Source: Betaproteobacteria bacterium
GTDB lineage: Bacteria; Pseudomonadota; Gammaproteobacteria; Burkholderiales; Sulfuriferulaceae
Direction: 5' to 3'
Assembly: GCA_003455595.1 (NCBI GenBank)
Contig: DMQT01000123.1
Coordinates: 12,659-28,216, forward strand
DNA length: 15,558 nt
In this document: positions 9,425 through 15,558 of the stretch, one piece after another
Layout: the number at the start of each line of letters is the position of its first letter
Position numbering within the stretch: the stretch's first letter is position 1
Made by a program: the position numbers and the translations under genes
The notes under the pieces: model-generated
Databases searched by the model: none
Told to the model about the DNA's origin: nothing
The model's input: only the letters and a program-made list of their open reading frames with translations

Positions 9425-10270
9425 TTAATGGGAGGAGGATTGTTGACGGAACAGGATGCGTGCCGTCACGCTGAGACCCAATACCGCAAAAGTAATCAGT
9501 AGCGCTCCGGCCCAAGCCAGATTGTGCCAGTCGTCATAGGGGCTCATCGCCATCTGGAAAATCACCACCGGCAAATTTGCCATAGGGGCATTCATGTTGG
9601 TGCTCCAGAATTGATTGTTGAGTGCGGTGAATAGCAAGGGGGCTGTTTCACCACTGATGCGCGCGACTGCAAGTAGTACGCCCGTCAGCATGCCGGCTTT
9701 GGAAGCGCGCCAGGTAATCATGCTGACGATCTTCCATTGTGGAGAGCCCAAGGCGGCGGCGGCTTCACGCAAGCTGTCCGGTACAAGTTTCAGCATATTT
9801 TCCGTGGTGCGCACAACCACAGGAATGACAATCAGTGAGAGTGCAAAAGACCCTGCCCAACCAGAAAAATGGCCGGTACTGATCACATAAACTTCATACA
9901 CAAACAGGCCGATCACTATCGAAGGCGCGGACAGCAGAATGTCGTTGATGAAGCGGGTAGACGGTGCCAGCCAACCACGTTGGCCGAACTCGGCAAGATA
10001 GGTGCCGGCCAGTATGCCGATGGGGGTGCCGACCAGCGTGGCTACCAGCGTCATTAACAGGCTACCCACGATGGCGTTGAGCAAACCACCTGAACTGCCG
10101 GGCGGCGGTGTCATTTTGGTAAACATGTCCAGGCTAACTCCATGTAAACCATAAGCAACCAGTGTCCAGAGTATCCAGCCCAATGCAGCTAGGCCCACAA
10201 TCATGGTGACGAGCGATGCAAGCAGATTGAATTTGTTGGCGAATTGCCGCCGTGCATTAAGAGAAATCAT
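9425..10270 (-). CDS. pstA: Phosphate ABC transporter permease PstA
   Basis: PstA is one of the two membrane subunits of the high-affinity phosphate importer. The 281-residue protein shows about six hydrophobic helices. The cytoplasmic coupling (EAA) loop is visible as [18 protein letters not shown], where PstB docks. Family text such as [27 protein letters not shown] and [13 protein letters not shown] is present. The start at 10270 has GGAG (complement of 10277-10280) 6 nt upstream. That site overlaps the first base of the pstC stop codon region, so the two permease genes are tightly packed with a 9-nt gap. The length and N-terminus fit the family. Confidence 0.97.
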   Translation of the reverse strand: MISLNARRQFANKFNLLASLVTMIVGLAALGWILWTLVAYGLHGVSLDMFTKMTPPPGSSGGLLNAIVGSLLMTLVATLVGTPIGILAGTYLAEFGQRGWLAPSTRFINDILLSAPSIVIGLFVYEVYVISTGHFSGWAGSFALSLIVIPVVVRTTENMLKLVPDSLREAAAALGSPQWKIVSMITWRASKAGMLTGVLLAVARISGETAPLLFTALNNQFWSTNMNAPMANLPVVIFQMAMSPYDDWHNLAWAGALLITFAVLGLSVTARILFRQQSSSH

Positions 10271-10279
10271 GCTGTACTC

Positions 10280-11242
10280 CTAGCTCTTTTTGCCTTCTTG
10301 CTTGCCCAATTGCATTAGCAGCAATTTTGACAAAGCGAGCACGACGAAAGTGATAAAAAATAGAATCAGCCCGAGTTCGATCAGCGCTGAAGTATATAAA
10401 ACACCGTCTGCTTCTGTGAATTCGTTGGCAAGGGCTGATGAAATGCTGTTGCCTGGCATCAGGAGTGAGGTACTGAGTTGGTGCGCATTACCAATCACAA
10501 ATGTGACCGCCATGGTTTCTCCCAAAGCACGTCCCAGCCCTAACATGATACTGCCCACCACGCCGATTTTGGTATAGGGCAACACGACGTTCCAAACCAC
10601 TTCCCAAGTGGTTGCGCCGAGACCGTAAGCGGATTCCTTGAGTAACGGCGGTACGATTTCAAACACGTCGCGCATCACCGAAGCGATAAATGGAATGACC
10701 ATAATGGCCAGAATCAGCCCGGCTGTGAGCATGCCAATGCCCATGGGCGCGCCTTGAAATAATGGACCAAAAATGGGCAAGGGGCCGAGTGTGTCGATCA
10801 GCCAGGGTTCCACGTGATCAGCGAACACAGGCGCGAATACGAATAAGCCCCACATGCCATAAATAATGCTGGGAATGCCAGCCAGCAACTCTACTGCGAT
10901 ACCGAGTGGACGTTTTAACCACTTAGGTGAAAGTTCAGTCAGAAACAAGGCAATGCCGAAGCTGACTGGGATGCCGATGAGCAAGGCAATTGCTGAAGTA
11001 ACTAGGGTGCCGTAAATGGGCACGAGCGCACCGAATTTTTCAGTAACTGGATTCCAGCTGTCGTCTGTCAGAAAACCGAAACCGAACGCCTTGATAGCAG
11101 GCATGCTGCCTATCGTTAGTGAGATGACAATGCCGACCAGTAAGGCCAATACAATAAACGCGAAGCTACGCGTCGCACCCCGGAAGAGCATGTCTTGAAA
11201 CAGGAAGCGACGGGTGCGGTGATCAGATAAAGGTTTGCTCAT
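10280..11242 (-). CDS. pstC: Phosphate ABC transporter permease PstC
   Basis: PstC pairs with PstA to form the phosphate channel. With the chosen start the protein has 320 residues (E. coli 319) and about six membrane helices. Family text includes [45 protein letters not shown], the coupling loop [15 protein letters not shown] and [16 protein letters not shown]. The frame stays open to a further ATG at 11275, but that codon sits in a hairpin in the pstS-pstC spacer and would add 11 residues, so the ATG at 11242 (MSKPLSDHR) is preferred. Neither start has a strong Shine-Dalgarno sequence. The spacer from pstS is about 96 nt and carries two hairpins. Confidence 0.96.
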   Translation of the reverse strand: MSKPLSDHRTRRFLFQDMLFRGATRSFAFIVLALLVGIVISLTIGSMPAIKAFGFGFLTDDSWNPVTEKFGALVPIYGTLVTSAIALLIGIPVSFGIALFLTELSPKWLKRPLGIAVELLAGIPSIIYGMWGLFVFAPVFADHVEPWLIDTLGPLPIFGPLFQGAPMGIGMLTAGLILAIMVIPFIASVMRDVFEIVPPLLKESAYGLGATTWEVVWNVVLPYTKIGVVGSIMLGLGRALGETMAVTFVIGNAHQLSTSLLMPGNSISSALANEFTEADGVLYTSALIELGLILFFITFVVLALSKLLLMQLGKQEGKKS

Positions 11243-11261
11243 ATCATTCGTGCCAACGCAG

Positions 11262-11292
11262 AAGCGGGTTGTCATTTGCGGACAACCCGCTT
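11262..11292 (-). other. Hairpin in the pstS-pstC spacer (proximal to pstC)
   Basis: A perfect 12-bp inverted repeat, AAGCGGGTTGTC (11262-11273) and GACAACCCGCTT (11281-11292), surrounds a 7-nt loop. On the reverse-strand transcript it lies 20 nt before the preferred pstC start. No T-run follows, so it is not a classic terminator. A role in mRNA stability or processing is an inference. Confidence 0.7.
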
Positions 11293-11306
11293 ATCGAAAA
11301 TCAGAT

Positions 11307-11329
11307 CCCGGCACGAGGTGCATGCCGGG
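11307..11329 (-). other. Hairpin directly after pstS
   Basis: CCCGGCA (11307-11313) and TGCCGGG (11323-11329) form a 7-bp GC-rich stem with a 9-nt loop, 9 nt after the pstS stop on the reverse strand. The following reverse-strand sequence holds only a short TTTT, six bases past the stem. It could protect the 3' end of a pstS-only transcript or act as a weak terminator. Confidence 0.55.
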
Positions 11330-11338
11330 TACTACAGA

Positions 11339-12397
11339 TTACCAAACGGCTTTCCCGCTGGTGTCTTTGATTTGAGCTTTCCATGCTTTATTGATGATTT
11401 TGGTGACGCTATCTGGCAAGGGCACATATTCCAGTTGTTCAGCCAGCTTGTCGCCATTGGCATAGGACCAATCGAAGAATTTAAGCACTTCTCTGGCGTT
11501 TTCAGGCTTGGCCTGAATTTTATGCATCAAGATGAAAGTTGCACCCGTAATAGGCCAACTGGTTTTGCCCGGTTCGTCCGTCAGGATTTCATAGAAACCA
11601 GGTGCGCGTTCCCAGTCAGCGCCCGCTGCTGCAGCCTGGAAAGTTTTGTCATCCGGCGCCACAAACATCCCGTCTTTATTCTGCATTATGCTGTAGGCGA
11701 TTTTGTTTTCTTTGGCATACGCATATTCAACATAGCCAATCGCACCCTTGATGCGTTGTACGAAAGAAGCAACGCCTTCATTGCCTTTGCCGCCAACGCC
11801 TGCCGGCCAGGCGACAGAACTGTCATTGCCGACTTTTTCTTTCCATTCCGGGCTGACTTTAGCCAGATAATTGGTAAACACGAAGGTGGTGCCCGAGCCG
11901 TCTGAGCGGTGTACGACGGTAATCGGCATGTTCGGCAGATTTACCCCTTTATTAATGGCAACAATTTCCGGGCTATTCCATTTCTGAATTTTACCGATAA
12001 AAATGTCGGCCAGTATTTTGCCATTCAGACGCAACGCACCCGATGCAACACCGGGAATGTTGTACACCGGCACAATCCCGCCCACTACGGTGGGAAACTG
12101 CATCAGGCCATCTTTGTCCAGCTCGGCAGGCGTAAGCGGTTTATCAGAAGCACCGAAATCCACGGTTTTTGCCTTGATCTGTTTGATGCCGCCACCAGAG
12201 CCAATCGACTGATAATTCATGCCAATGCCGGTTTTGGCTTTGTACGCTTCAGCCCACTTAGCATAGATCGGATAGGGGAAAGTCGCGCCCGCACCGGTAA
12301 TTTCGGCTGCAATAGTGGCGGTAGAAAATGCGAACCCCGCACCCAGTACAAGGACGGAAGCGAAGGTACGTACAATTTTTTGTTGCTTGGCTTGCAT
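11339..12397 (-). CDS. pstS: Periplasmic phosphate-binding protein PstS
   Basis: PstS captures inorganic phosphate in the periplasm and delivers it to PstCAB. The 352-residue precursor begins with a signal peptide: basic start, hydrophobic core at about 12-25, and likely cleavage after A30 or A31 before EITGAGATFPYP. The phosphate contacts of E. coli PstS (T10, F11, S38, D56, R135, D137, S139, G140, T141) appear at a constant offset of 29, as T39, F40, S67, D85, R164, D166, S168, G169 and T170. The start at 12397 has GGAG 6 nt upstream. A further ATG at 12409 lacks such a site. It heads the pstSCAB operon and lies downstream of a Pho box, so it is probably induced by phosphate starvation through PhoB. 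Confidence 0.97.
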   Translation of the reverse strand: MQAKQQKIVRTFASVLVLGAGFAFSTATIAAEITGAGATFPYPIYAKWAEAYKAKTGIGMNYQSIGSGGGIKQIKAKTVDFGASDKPLTPAELDKDGLMQFPTVVGGIVPVYNIPGVASGALRLNGKILADIFIGKIQKWNSPEIVAINKGVNLPNMPITVVHRSDGSGTTFVFTNYLAKVSPEWKEKVGNDSSVAWPAGVGGKGNEGVASFVQRIKGAIGYVEYAYAKENKIAYSIMQNKDGMFVAPDDKTFQAAAAGADWERAPGFYEILTDEPGKTSWPITGATFILMHKIQAKPENAREVLKFFDWSYANGDKLAEQLEYVPLPDSVTKIINKAWKAQIKDTSGKAVW

Positions 12398-12478
12398 GGA
12401 GTTCTCCATTAGGTTGTCTGCTGCATGAACACAACAAACAAGTTCTGGGTGAAATAAGGGCTACCCGTTTGTGACGCC

Positions 12479-12484
12479 ATAGTA
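12479..12484 (-). promoter_or_regulatory. Candidate -10 element of the pstS promoter
   Basis: On the reverse strand TACTAT (12484 down to 12479) matches four of six positions of the -10 consensus. It lies 10 nt after the Pho box, close to the spacing in E. coli PhoB-dependent promoters, where the Pho box replaces the -35. Transcription would start near 12472, giving a leader of about 75 nt before pstS. Confidence 0.5.
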
Positions 12485-12494
12485 AGCCGCTAAT

Positions 12495-12512
12495 ATTACA
12501 TAAATATGACAG
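12495..12512 (-). promoter_or_regulatory. Pho box (PhoB-binding site) upstream of pstS
   Basis: Read on the reverse strand the site is CTGTCATATTTATGTAAT: a perfect CTGTCAT half-site, a 4-nt AT spacer, and ATGTAAT, which matches CTGTCAT at five of seven positions. This is the known 7-4-7 arrangement of PhoB sites. I looked for flanking repeats in the same phase and found none, so it is a single box. Confidence 0.75.
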
Positions 12513-12548
12513 GATGGTTAAATCAGGCGTCTTGCTTGCTGCTTGGCA

Positions 12549-12577
12549 TTGCCTGGATGCGGTGTTTTGTGTACCAT
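12549..12577 (+). promoter_or_regulatory. Weak candidate promoter for tpiA
   Basis: TTGCCT (12549-12554; four of six to -35) and TACCAT (12572-12577; four of six to -10) are 17 nt apart, giving a start near 12584 and a short leader before tpiA at 12607. This is the best forward pair I find in the 209-bp pstS-tpiA gap, which must hold divergent promoters. The match is modest. Confidence 0.3.
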
Positions 12578-12606
12578 CAGCGCCTTTCTACGTGGTGGGT
12601 TAGACG

Positions 12607-13362
12607 ATGCGCCTAAAACTGGTCGCCGGGAACTGGAAGATGCATGGGAGTTTGGCCGGTAACCAAGCTTTGCTGACAGCTTTAGTGTCTCAATTGGAAG
12701 AGTTGAATGGCATGCGTTGTGCAGTATGCGTACCTTTTCCTTATCTGGCGCAGGCGCAAGCAAGTCTAACGGGTACCAAGCTGGCCTGGGGCGCACAAAA
12801 TCTGAGTCAATATGACAAAGGCGCGTTCACTGGCGAGGTGTCTGCTTCTATGCTGCTGGAGTTCGGTTGTAGCTATGTCATCGTAGGTCACTCCGAGCGG
12901 CGTGCCTTGTTCGGTGAAACCGATGCGGTAGTTGCGGTAAAATTTGCGGCTGCATTGGCAGCGGGCATTACGCCTATCCTTTGTGTGGGTGAGACACTGG
13001 AAGAGCGCGATGCCGGGCGGGCAGAATCGGTGATAGCGCGACAACTTGATGCGGTGATTGCCGGATCCGGTATGGTGGGGCTGGCTAAATCAGTGATTGC
13101 TTACGAGCCTGTGTGGGCAATTGGTACTGGCAAAACTGCTAGCCCAGAGCAGGCGCAAGCAGTGCATGCATTTATTCGGCGTAAGCTGGCGACACTTGAC
13201 GCCGACATTGCTGCCGCACTGATTATTCAATATGGTGGTAGCGTCAAAGCTGCCAATGCGGCAGAATTATTCTCTCAGCCCGATATCGATGGTGGATTGA
13301 TTGGCGGGGCATCGCTGCAGGTGGATGAATTTATGGCTATTTGCCAAGCGGCTCAAGGTTAA
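12607..13362 (+). CDS. tpiA: Triosephosphate isomerase
   Basis: TpiA interconverts dihydroxyacetone phosphate and glyceraldehyde-3-phosphate in glycolysis and gluconeogenesis. The 251-residue TIM barrel has all catalytic residues: N9 and K11 in GNWKMHG, H95 in IVGHSERR, and E167 in YEPVWAIGTGK. The phosphate-binding loop AIGTGK (171-176) and the YGGSVK and GGLIGGASL motifs are present. The length is normal. The ATG at 12607 gives the canonical N-terminus; the upstream site GGTGGG is only moderate. secG starts 11 nt after the stop, so the two are almost certainly cotranscribed, an arrangement also known in other proteobacteria. Confidence 0.98.
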   Translation: MRLKLVAGNWKMHGSLAGNQALLTALVSQLEELNGMRCAVCVPFPYLAQAQASLTGTKLAWGAQNLSQYDKGAFTGEVSASMLLEFGCSYVIVGHSERRALFGETDAVVAVKFAAALAAGITPILCVGETLEERDAGRAESVIARQLDAVIAGSGMVGLAKSVIAYEPVWAIGTGKTASPEQAQAVHAFIRRKLATLDADIAAALIIQYGGSVKAANAAELFSQPDIDGGLIGGASLQVDEFMAICQAAQG

Positions 13363-13373
13363 AGGAATTAAAA

Positions 13374-13751
13374 TTGGAAACGGCTATCTGGATATTGCAT
13401 GTGTTGGCAGCAACGACGGTCATCGTGCTGGTGTTGTTGCAGCAGGGTAAGGGTGCCGACATGGGGGCTGCCTTCGGCAGTGGATCGTCCGGCAGCCTGT
13501 TTGGATCTACCGGCTCGGCAAATTTCCTGAGCCGTGCCACGGCAATTCTGGCGACAGCTTTTTTTGTCACCAGTCTGGGTTTAACCTATCTATCTGGTCA
13601 TCGCCCGCAGGCGGTGGGCGTAATGCAGTCTCAGCAACAAAAAGTGCAAATTAAGCCTGTGACGCCGGCGGGTGTACCCACGCCTGCACCGTCAACGGGT
13701 TCAGTAGTTCCAGGCAATGCCGGGTCAAAAGCCGGGGAAATTCCTAAGTAA
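13374..13751 (+). CDS. secG: Preprotein translocase subunit SecG
   Basis: SecG is the small accessory subunit of the SecYEG channel in the inner membrane. The 125-residue protein has two helices (about residues 4-22 and 55-74) separated by the diagnostic loop LQQGKGADMGAAFG (22-35) and FGSTGSANFLSRATA. The C-terminal tail (about 77-125) is rich in Gln, Pro, Thr and Ser and lacks a recognisable motif. I choose the TTG at 13374 as start, because AAGGA (13362-13366) lies 7 nt upstream and it gives the family N-terminus. The in-frame ATG at 13341 lies inside tpiA and would add 11 unrelated residues. It is followed by a hairpin and then tRNA-Leu, as in E. coli secG-leuU. Confidence 0.95.
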   Translation: METAIWILHVLAATTVIVLVLLQQGKGADMGAAFGSGSSGSLFGSTGSANFLSRATAILATAFFVTSLGLTYLSGHRPQAVGVMQSQQQKVQIKPVTPAGVPTPAPSTGSVVPGNAGSKAGEIPK

Positions 13752-13766
13752 TTGGGTTTTGCCAAG

Positions 13767-13787
13767 GGGCGGATTATCAATCCGCCC
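13767..13787 (+). other. Hairpin between secG and tRNA-Leu
   Basis: GGGCGGATT (13767-13775) and AATCCGCCC (13779-13787) form a perfect 9-bp stem with a 3-nt loop, 15 nt after the secG stop and 9 nt before the tRNA. No T-run follows, so it is unlikely to terminate strongly. It may shield the secG mRNA 3' end when the tRNA is cut out of a shared precursor. Confidence 0.6.
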
Positions 13788-13796
13788 TATCAATAT

Positions 13797-13882
13797 GCCG
13801 ACGTGGTGAAATTGGTAGACACGCTATCTTGAGGGGGTAGTGGCGTAAAGCTGTGCGAGTTCGAGTCTCGCCGTCGGCACCA
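13797..13882 (+). tRNA. tRNA-Leu, anticodon GAG
   Basis: A complete 86-nt leucine tRNA with encoded CCA. The acceptor stem pairs 13797-13803 (GCCGACG) with 13872-13878 (CGTCGGC), with discriminator A13879 and CCA at 13880-13882. The anticodon stem CTATC/GGTAG encloses TTGAGGG, with GAG at 13831-13833, reading CUC and CUU codons. A long variable arm (about 13841-13854) marks it as class II. The T arm is GCGAG/CTCGC around TTCGAGT (13860-13866). It resembles E. coli leuU, which also lies next to secG. Confidence 0.97.
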
Positions 13883-13891
13883 TAGATTATT

Positions 13892-13925
13892 GTTATGCAG
13901 CAATCAGCGCTGATGATTGCATAAC
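13892..13925 (+). other. Hairpin in the tRNA-Leu 3' trailer
   Basis: GTTATGCA (13892-13899) pairs perfectly with TGCATAAC (13918-13925). The interior contains the palindrome ATCAGCGCTGAT (13903-13914). An alternative fold pairs GCAATCA (13900-13906) with TGATTGC (13914-13920). It begins 9 nt after the CCA and could serve tRNA 3'-end processing or pause polymerase before the terminator. Confidence 0.55.
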
Positions 13926-13930
13926 CAATT

Positions 13931-13959
13931 GATTGTTTTGTAAAAAACAATCTTTTTTT
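13931..13959 (+). terminator. Intrinsic terminator after tRNA-Leu, before nuo
   Basis: GATTGTTTT (13931-13939) and AAAACAATC (13944-13952) form a 9-bp stem with a GTAA loop, followed by seven T residues (13953-13959). The stem is AT-rich, so efficiency may be moderate. It separates the tpiA-secG-tRNA unit from the nuo operon, whose promoter begins 5 nt later. Confidence 0.75.
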
Positions 13960-13963
13960 CAGC

Positions 13964-13993
13964 TTGACACGACGCTTTTCGCGCAACTAAACT
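13964..13993 (+). promoter_or_regulatory. Sigma70-type promoter of the nuo operon
   Basis: A perfect TTGACA -35 (13964-13969) is followed after 18 nt by TAAACT (13988-13993; four of six to the -10 consensus). Transcription would begin near 14000, about 45 nt before nuoA. Its place directly after a terminator and before fourteen-gene-type nuo genes supports the call. Confidence 0.7.
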
Positions 13994-14004
13994 GGAACGC
14001 TGTG

Positions 14005-14021
14005 CACGCCATGATGGCGTG
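14005..14021 (+). other. Hairpin near the 5' end of the nuo leader
   Basis: CACGCC (14005-14010) pairs with GGCGTG (14016-14021) around a 5-nt loop, just after the expected transcription start and 12 nt before the nuoA ribosome-binding site. A 5' stem-loop of this kind can stabilise mRNA. This is a suggestion from position only. Confidence 0.4.
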
Positions 14022-14044
14022 ATGTACGGCCTTGGAGCGGATGC

Positions 14045-14401
14045 ATGCTTGAAAATTATTTTCCTGTTTTGCTGTTTGTCATAGTCGGCCTCGCCGTTGG
14101 CGTCGGGCCTATGGTGATGGGGTGGCTGCTGGCTCCCAATCACCCTGACAGCGAAAAACTCTCGCCCTATGAATGCGGATTCGAGGCGTTTGAGGATGCG
14201 CGTATGAAGTTTGACGTGCGCTACTACTTGGTAGCCATTCTGTTTATTCTGTTCGATTTGGAAATTGCATTCTTGTTTCCCTGGGCTATCGTGCTTGAGG
14301 AAATAGGGCTGTTTGGTTTTCTTGCCATGGTATTGTTCCTCGGCATCCTGGTGGTCGGTTTTGTTTACGAGTGGATGAAAGGCGCGCTGGAATGGGAATA
14401 G
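14045..14401 (+). CDS. nuoA: NADH-quinone oxidoreductase subunit A (complex I)
   Basis: NuoA is a small membrane subunit of proton-pumping complex I, near the junction with the peripheral arm and quinone site. The 118-residue protein has three helices (about residues 7-29, 60-80 and 88-110). The conserved cytoplasmic loop [10 protein letters not shown] contains C44, and [12 protein letters not shown] carries the conserved D71 and E73. The start at 14045 has GGAG (14034-14037) 7 nt upstream. The ATG at 14041 is out of frame and stops after three codons. It is the first gene of the nuo operon and overlaps nuoB by 10 nt. Confidence 0.97.
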   Translation: MLENYFPVLLFVIVGLAVGVGPMVMGWLLAPNHPDSEKLSPYECGFEAFEDARMKFDVRYYLVAILFILFDLEIAFLFPWAIVLEEIGLFGFLAMVLFLGILVVGFVYEWMKGALEWE

Positions 14402-14868
14402 AGGGCGTTTTGGAGCAGGGTTTCGTCACCACCACTGCGGACAAGCTGATCAACTGGACGCGTACTGGCTCGCTCTGGCCAATGACTTTCGGCTTGGCGT
14501 GCTGTGCAGTGGAAATGATGCAGGCGGGCGCATCGCGCTACGACCTGGATCGCTTTGGGATTGTTTTCCGTCCCAGCCCGCGCCAGTCCGATGTCATGAT
14601 TGTGGCAGGTACGTTGTGCAATAAAATGGCACCCGCCTTACGCAAGGTATACGACCAAATGGCCGAGCCGCGTTGGGTTATCTCCATGGGCTCGTGTGCC
14701 AATGGCGGCGGTTATTACCACTATTCCTACTCGGTTGTGCGTGGTTGTGACCGCATTGTGCCGGTGGATGTCTACGTGCCAGGCTGTCCGCCCACAGCGG
14801 AGGCGCTGCTCTACGGCATTATCCAGTTGCAGACCAAAATCAAGCGCACCAATACCATCGCGCGATAA
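14392..14868 (+). CDS. nuoB: NADH-quinone oxidoreductase subunit B (complex I, N2 cluster)
   Basis: NuoB carries the N2 [4Fe-4S] cluster that passes electrons to quinone. The 158-residue protein has the cluster ligands C37 and C38 (GLACCAVEM), C102 (MGSCANGG) and C132 (PGCPPTAEA). The sequence [14 protein letters not shown] is typical of the family. Two further cysteines, C76 and C119, are not cluster ligands. The start at 14392 ([11 protein letters not shown]) matches my memory of betaproteobacterial NuoB and overlaps the nuoA end by 10 nt. An in-frame ATG at 14371 would add seven residues inside nuoA. nuoC follows after 18 nt. Confidence 0.97.
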   Translation: MGIEGVLEQGFVTTTADKLINWTRTGSLWPMTFGLACCAVEMMQAGASRYDLDRFGIVFRPSPRQSDVMIVAGTLCNKMAPALRKVYDQMAEPRWVISMGSCANGGGYYHYSYSVVRGCDRIVPVDVYVPGCPPTAEALLYGIIQLQTKIKRTNTIAR

Positions 14869-14886
14869 GCCTGGGAACGAGCATTC

Positions 14887-15486
14887 ATGACTACCTCACT
14901 GGAAAGTTTGTCGGTTTCCCTGATCACTGCTTTGGGAACAAAAATCGTTCGTCAAGTGGAGGCTTTGGCCGAACTGACGGTAGAGATTCGTGCTGCCGAT
15001 CTTAAAGATGTGATGACCACGCTGCGAGACCATAATGGTTTGCGGTTTGAGCAGTTGATTGATTTATGCGGCATGGATTATTCGACATATGGCGACGGTG
15101 CCTGGGAGGGCAAGCGTTACGCCACGGTCTATCATCTGCTGTCCCTTAACAAAAACCGGCGCTTGCGGGTGCGGGTGTTTGCTGAGCAAGACGATTTCCC
15201 GATGCTGGCCAGTGTGATCGACGTATGGCCGGCGGCGAACTGGTTCGAGCGCGAAGCGTTCGATTTGTATGGCATCGTATTCGAAGGTCACCCTGATCTA
15301 CGCCGAATTTTGACCGACTACGGTTTCGTTGGCCATCCGTTCCGCAAGGATTTCCCGCTTTCCGGCAACGTCGAAATGCGCTATGACCCGGAGCAACAGC
15401 GTGTGATCTATCAGCCGGTCAGCATCGAGCCGCGTGAGATTACGCCACGTATCGTACGCGAAGAGAATTACGGGGAGCGTGCCTGA
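14887..15486 (+). CDS. nuoC: NADH-quinone oxidoreductase subunit C (complex I, 30 kDa)
   Basis: NuoC is a peripheral-arm subunit that packs against NuoD and NuoB. The 199-residue protein is a stand-alone NuoC, not the NuoCD fusion of E. coli. The 30-kDa subunit signature is complete: [10 protein letters not shown] (121-130), [13 protein letters not shown] (135-147) and GHPFRKDFP (149-157). The start at 14887 follows a moderate site (GGGAACGAG, 14873-14881). The stop shares its last base with the nuoD start (TGATG), implying coupled translation. Confidence 0.97.
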   Translation: MTTSLESLSVSLITALGTKIVRQVEALAELTVEIRAADLKDVMTTLRDHNGLRFEQLIDLCGMDYSTYGDGAWEGKRYATVYHLLSLNKNRRLRVRVFAEQDDFPMLASVIDVWPAANWFEREAFDLYGIVFEGHPDLRRILTDYGFVGHPFRKDFPLSGNVEMRYDPEQQRVIYQPVSIEPREITPRIVREENYGERA

Positions 15487-15558
15487 TGGCTGATATCAGA
15501 AATTACACCATGAACTTCGGTCCTCAGCACCCGGCTGCGCACGGTGTGCTGCGTCTGG
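15486..15558 (+). CDS. nuoD: NADH-quinone oxidoreductase subunit D, N-terminal 24 codons (3' end outside window)
   Basis: The ATG at 15486 overlaps the nuoC stop by one base and opens a frame that runs to the window end. The 24 visible residues include [14 protein letters not shown], the diagnostic N-terminus of the 49-kDa subunit NuoD, which with NuoB forms the quinone-reduction site. The ribosome-binding site GGGGAG (15472-15477) lies 8 nt upstream, within nuoC. Nothing can be said of the rest of the gene. Confidence 0.95.
   Translation, partial: MADIRNYTMNFGPQHPAAHGVLRL

Noticed and set aside
9402..9515. Longer PstB starting at 9515
   Set aside because: The extra 38 residues overlap the end of pstA and do not resemble any PstB; the 9401 start gives the family length and has a ribosome-binding site.
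8628..12397. Horizontal acquisition of the pst operon
   Set aside because: Base composition looks like its neighbours by eye, and there are no flanking repeats, integrase or insertion sequence. The reversed order is better read as a rearrangement.
11276..12412. Two forward open frames of 209 and 167 codons opposite pstS
   Set aside because: They cover exactly the antisense of a well-supported pstS, show no domain, and have no ribosome-binding site worth noting.
13341..13373. ATG start for secG at 13341
   Set aside because: It lies inside tpiA and adds 11 residues absent from the family, whereas TTG at 13374 has a good ribosome-binding site.
14041..14052. ATG at 14041 followed by a stop after three codons, overlapping the nuoA start
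   Set aside because: It is a four-base overlap of ATGCATG by chance; the nuoA ribosome-binding site spacing fits 14045, and a three-codon frame cannot be supported as a leader peptide.
1..15558. CRISPR array, mobile element, defence or toxin-antitoxin system
   Set aside because: No regularly spaced repeats, transposase, integrase, nuclease-helicase set or small gene pair of that kind was seen; every coding stretch is explained by core genes.

Overview
The window is a 15.6 kb stretch of bacterial core chromosome with about 50-55% GC by eye. It is densely coded and typical of a betaproteobacterium. NuoB, NuoC and the NuoD start look betaproteobacterial, as does the order carB-greA-yhbY-rlmE-ftsH-folP-glmM followed by tpiA-secG-tRNA-Leu-nuo. 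My best guess is a Nitrosomonadales/Gallionellales-like lineage, but this rests on remembered protein similarity, not on a search. I see no insertion sequence, prophage, CRISPR array, toxin-antitoxin pair or other accessory cargo.

Layout: (1) 1-3411, forward: the 3' part of carB (about 249 N-terminal residues lie outside the window), greA, and a small four-helix DUF4149-type membrane protein coupled to greA by a GTGA overlap. (2) 3413-3709, reverse: yhbY, ending one base from the DUF4149 gene. (3) 3744-8565, forward: rlmE, ftsH, a sharp intrinsic terminator, folP, and glmM overlapping folP by 8 nt. (4) 8574-8621: a 22-bp perfect inverted repeat serving as a bidirectional terminator. (5) 8628-12397, reverse: the phosphate ABC transporter operon pstS-pstC-pstA-pstB, headed by a recognisable Pho box and with two hairpins between pstS and pstC. 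(6) 12607-13751, forward: tpiA and secG. (7) 13797-13882: tRNA-Leu(GAG), followed by hairpins and a terminator. (8) 13964 onward: a good sigma70 promoter, then nuoA, nuoB, nuoC and the first 24 codons of nuoD, cut by the window end.

The genes fall into recognisable jobs: pyrimidine and arginine precursor supply (carB), transcript-cleavage rescue (greA), 50S ribosome maturation (yhbY, rlmE), membrane proteolysis (ftsH), folate (folP), peptidoglycan and LPS amino-sugar supply (glmM), high-affinity phosphate uptake (pst), glycolysis (tpiA), protein export (secG) and respiratory complex I (nuo).

No undescribed system was found. The most informative points are regulatory: the Pho box of pstS, the reversed pst operon without phoU beside it, the pstS-pstC hairpins, and an intrinsic terminator placed directly before a folP start that has no visible Shine-Dalgarno sequence. 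Start codons were moved inward for greA, pstB, pstC, pstS, secG and nuoB on the basis of ribosome-binding sites and family length.
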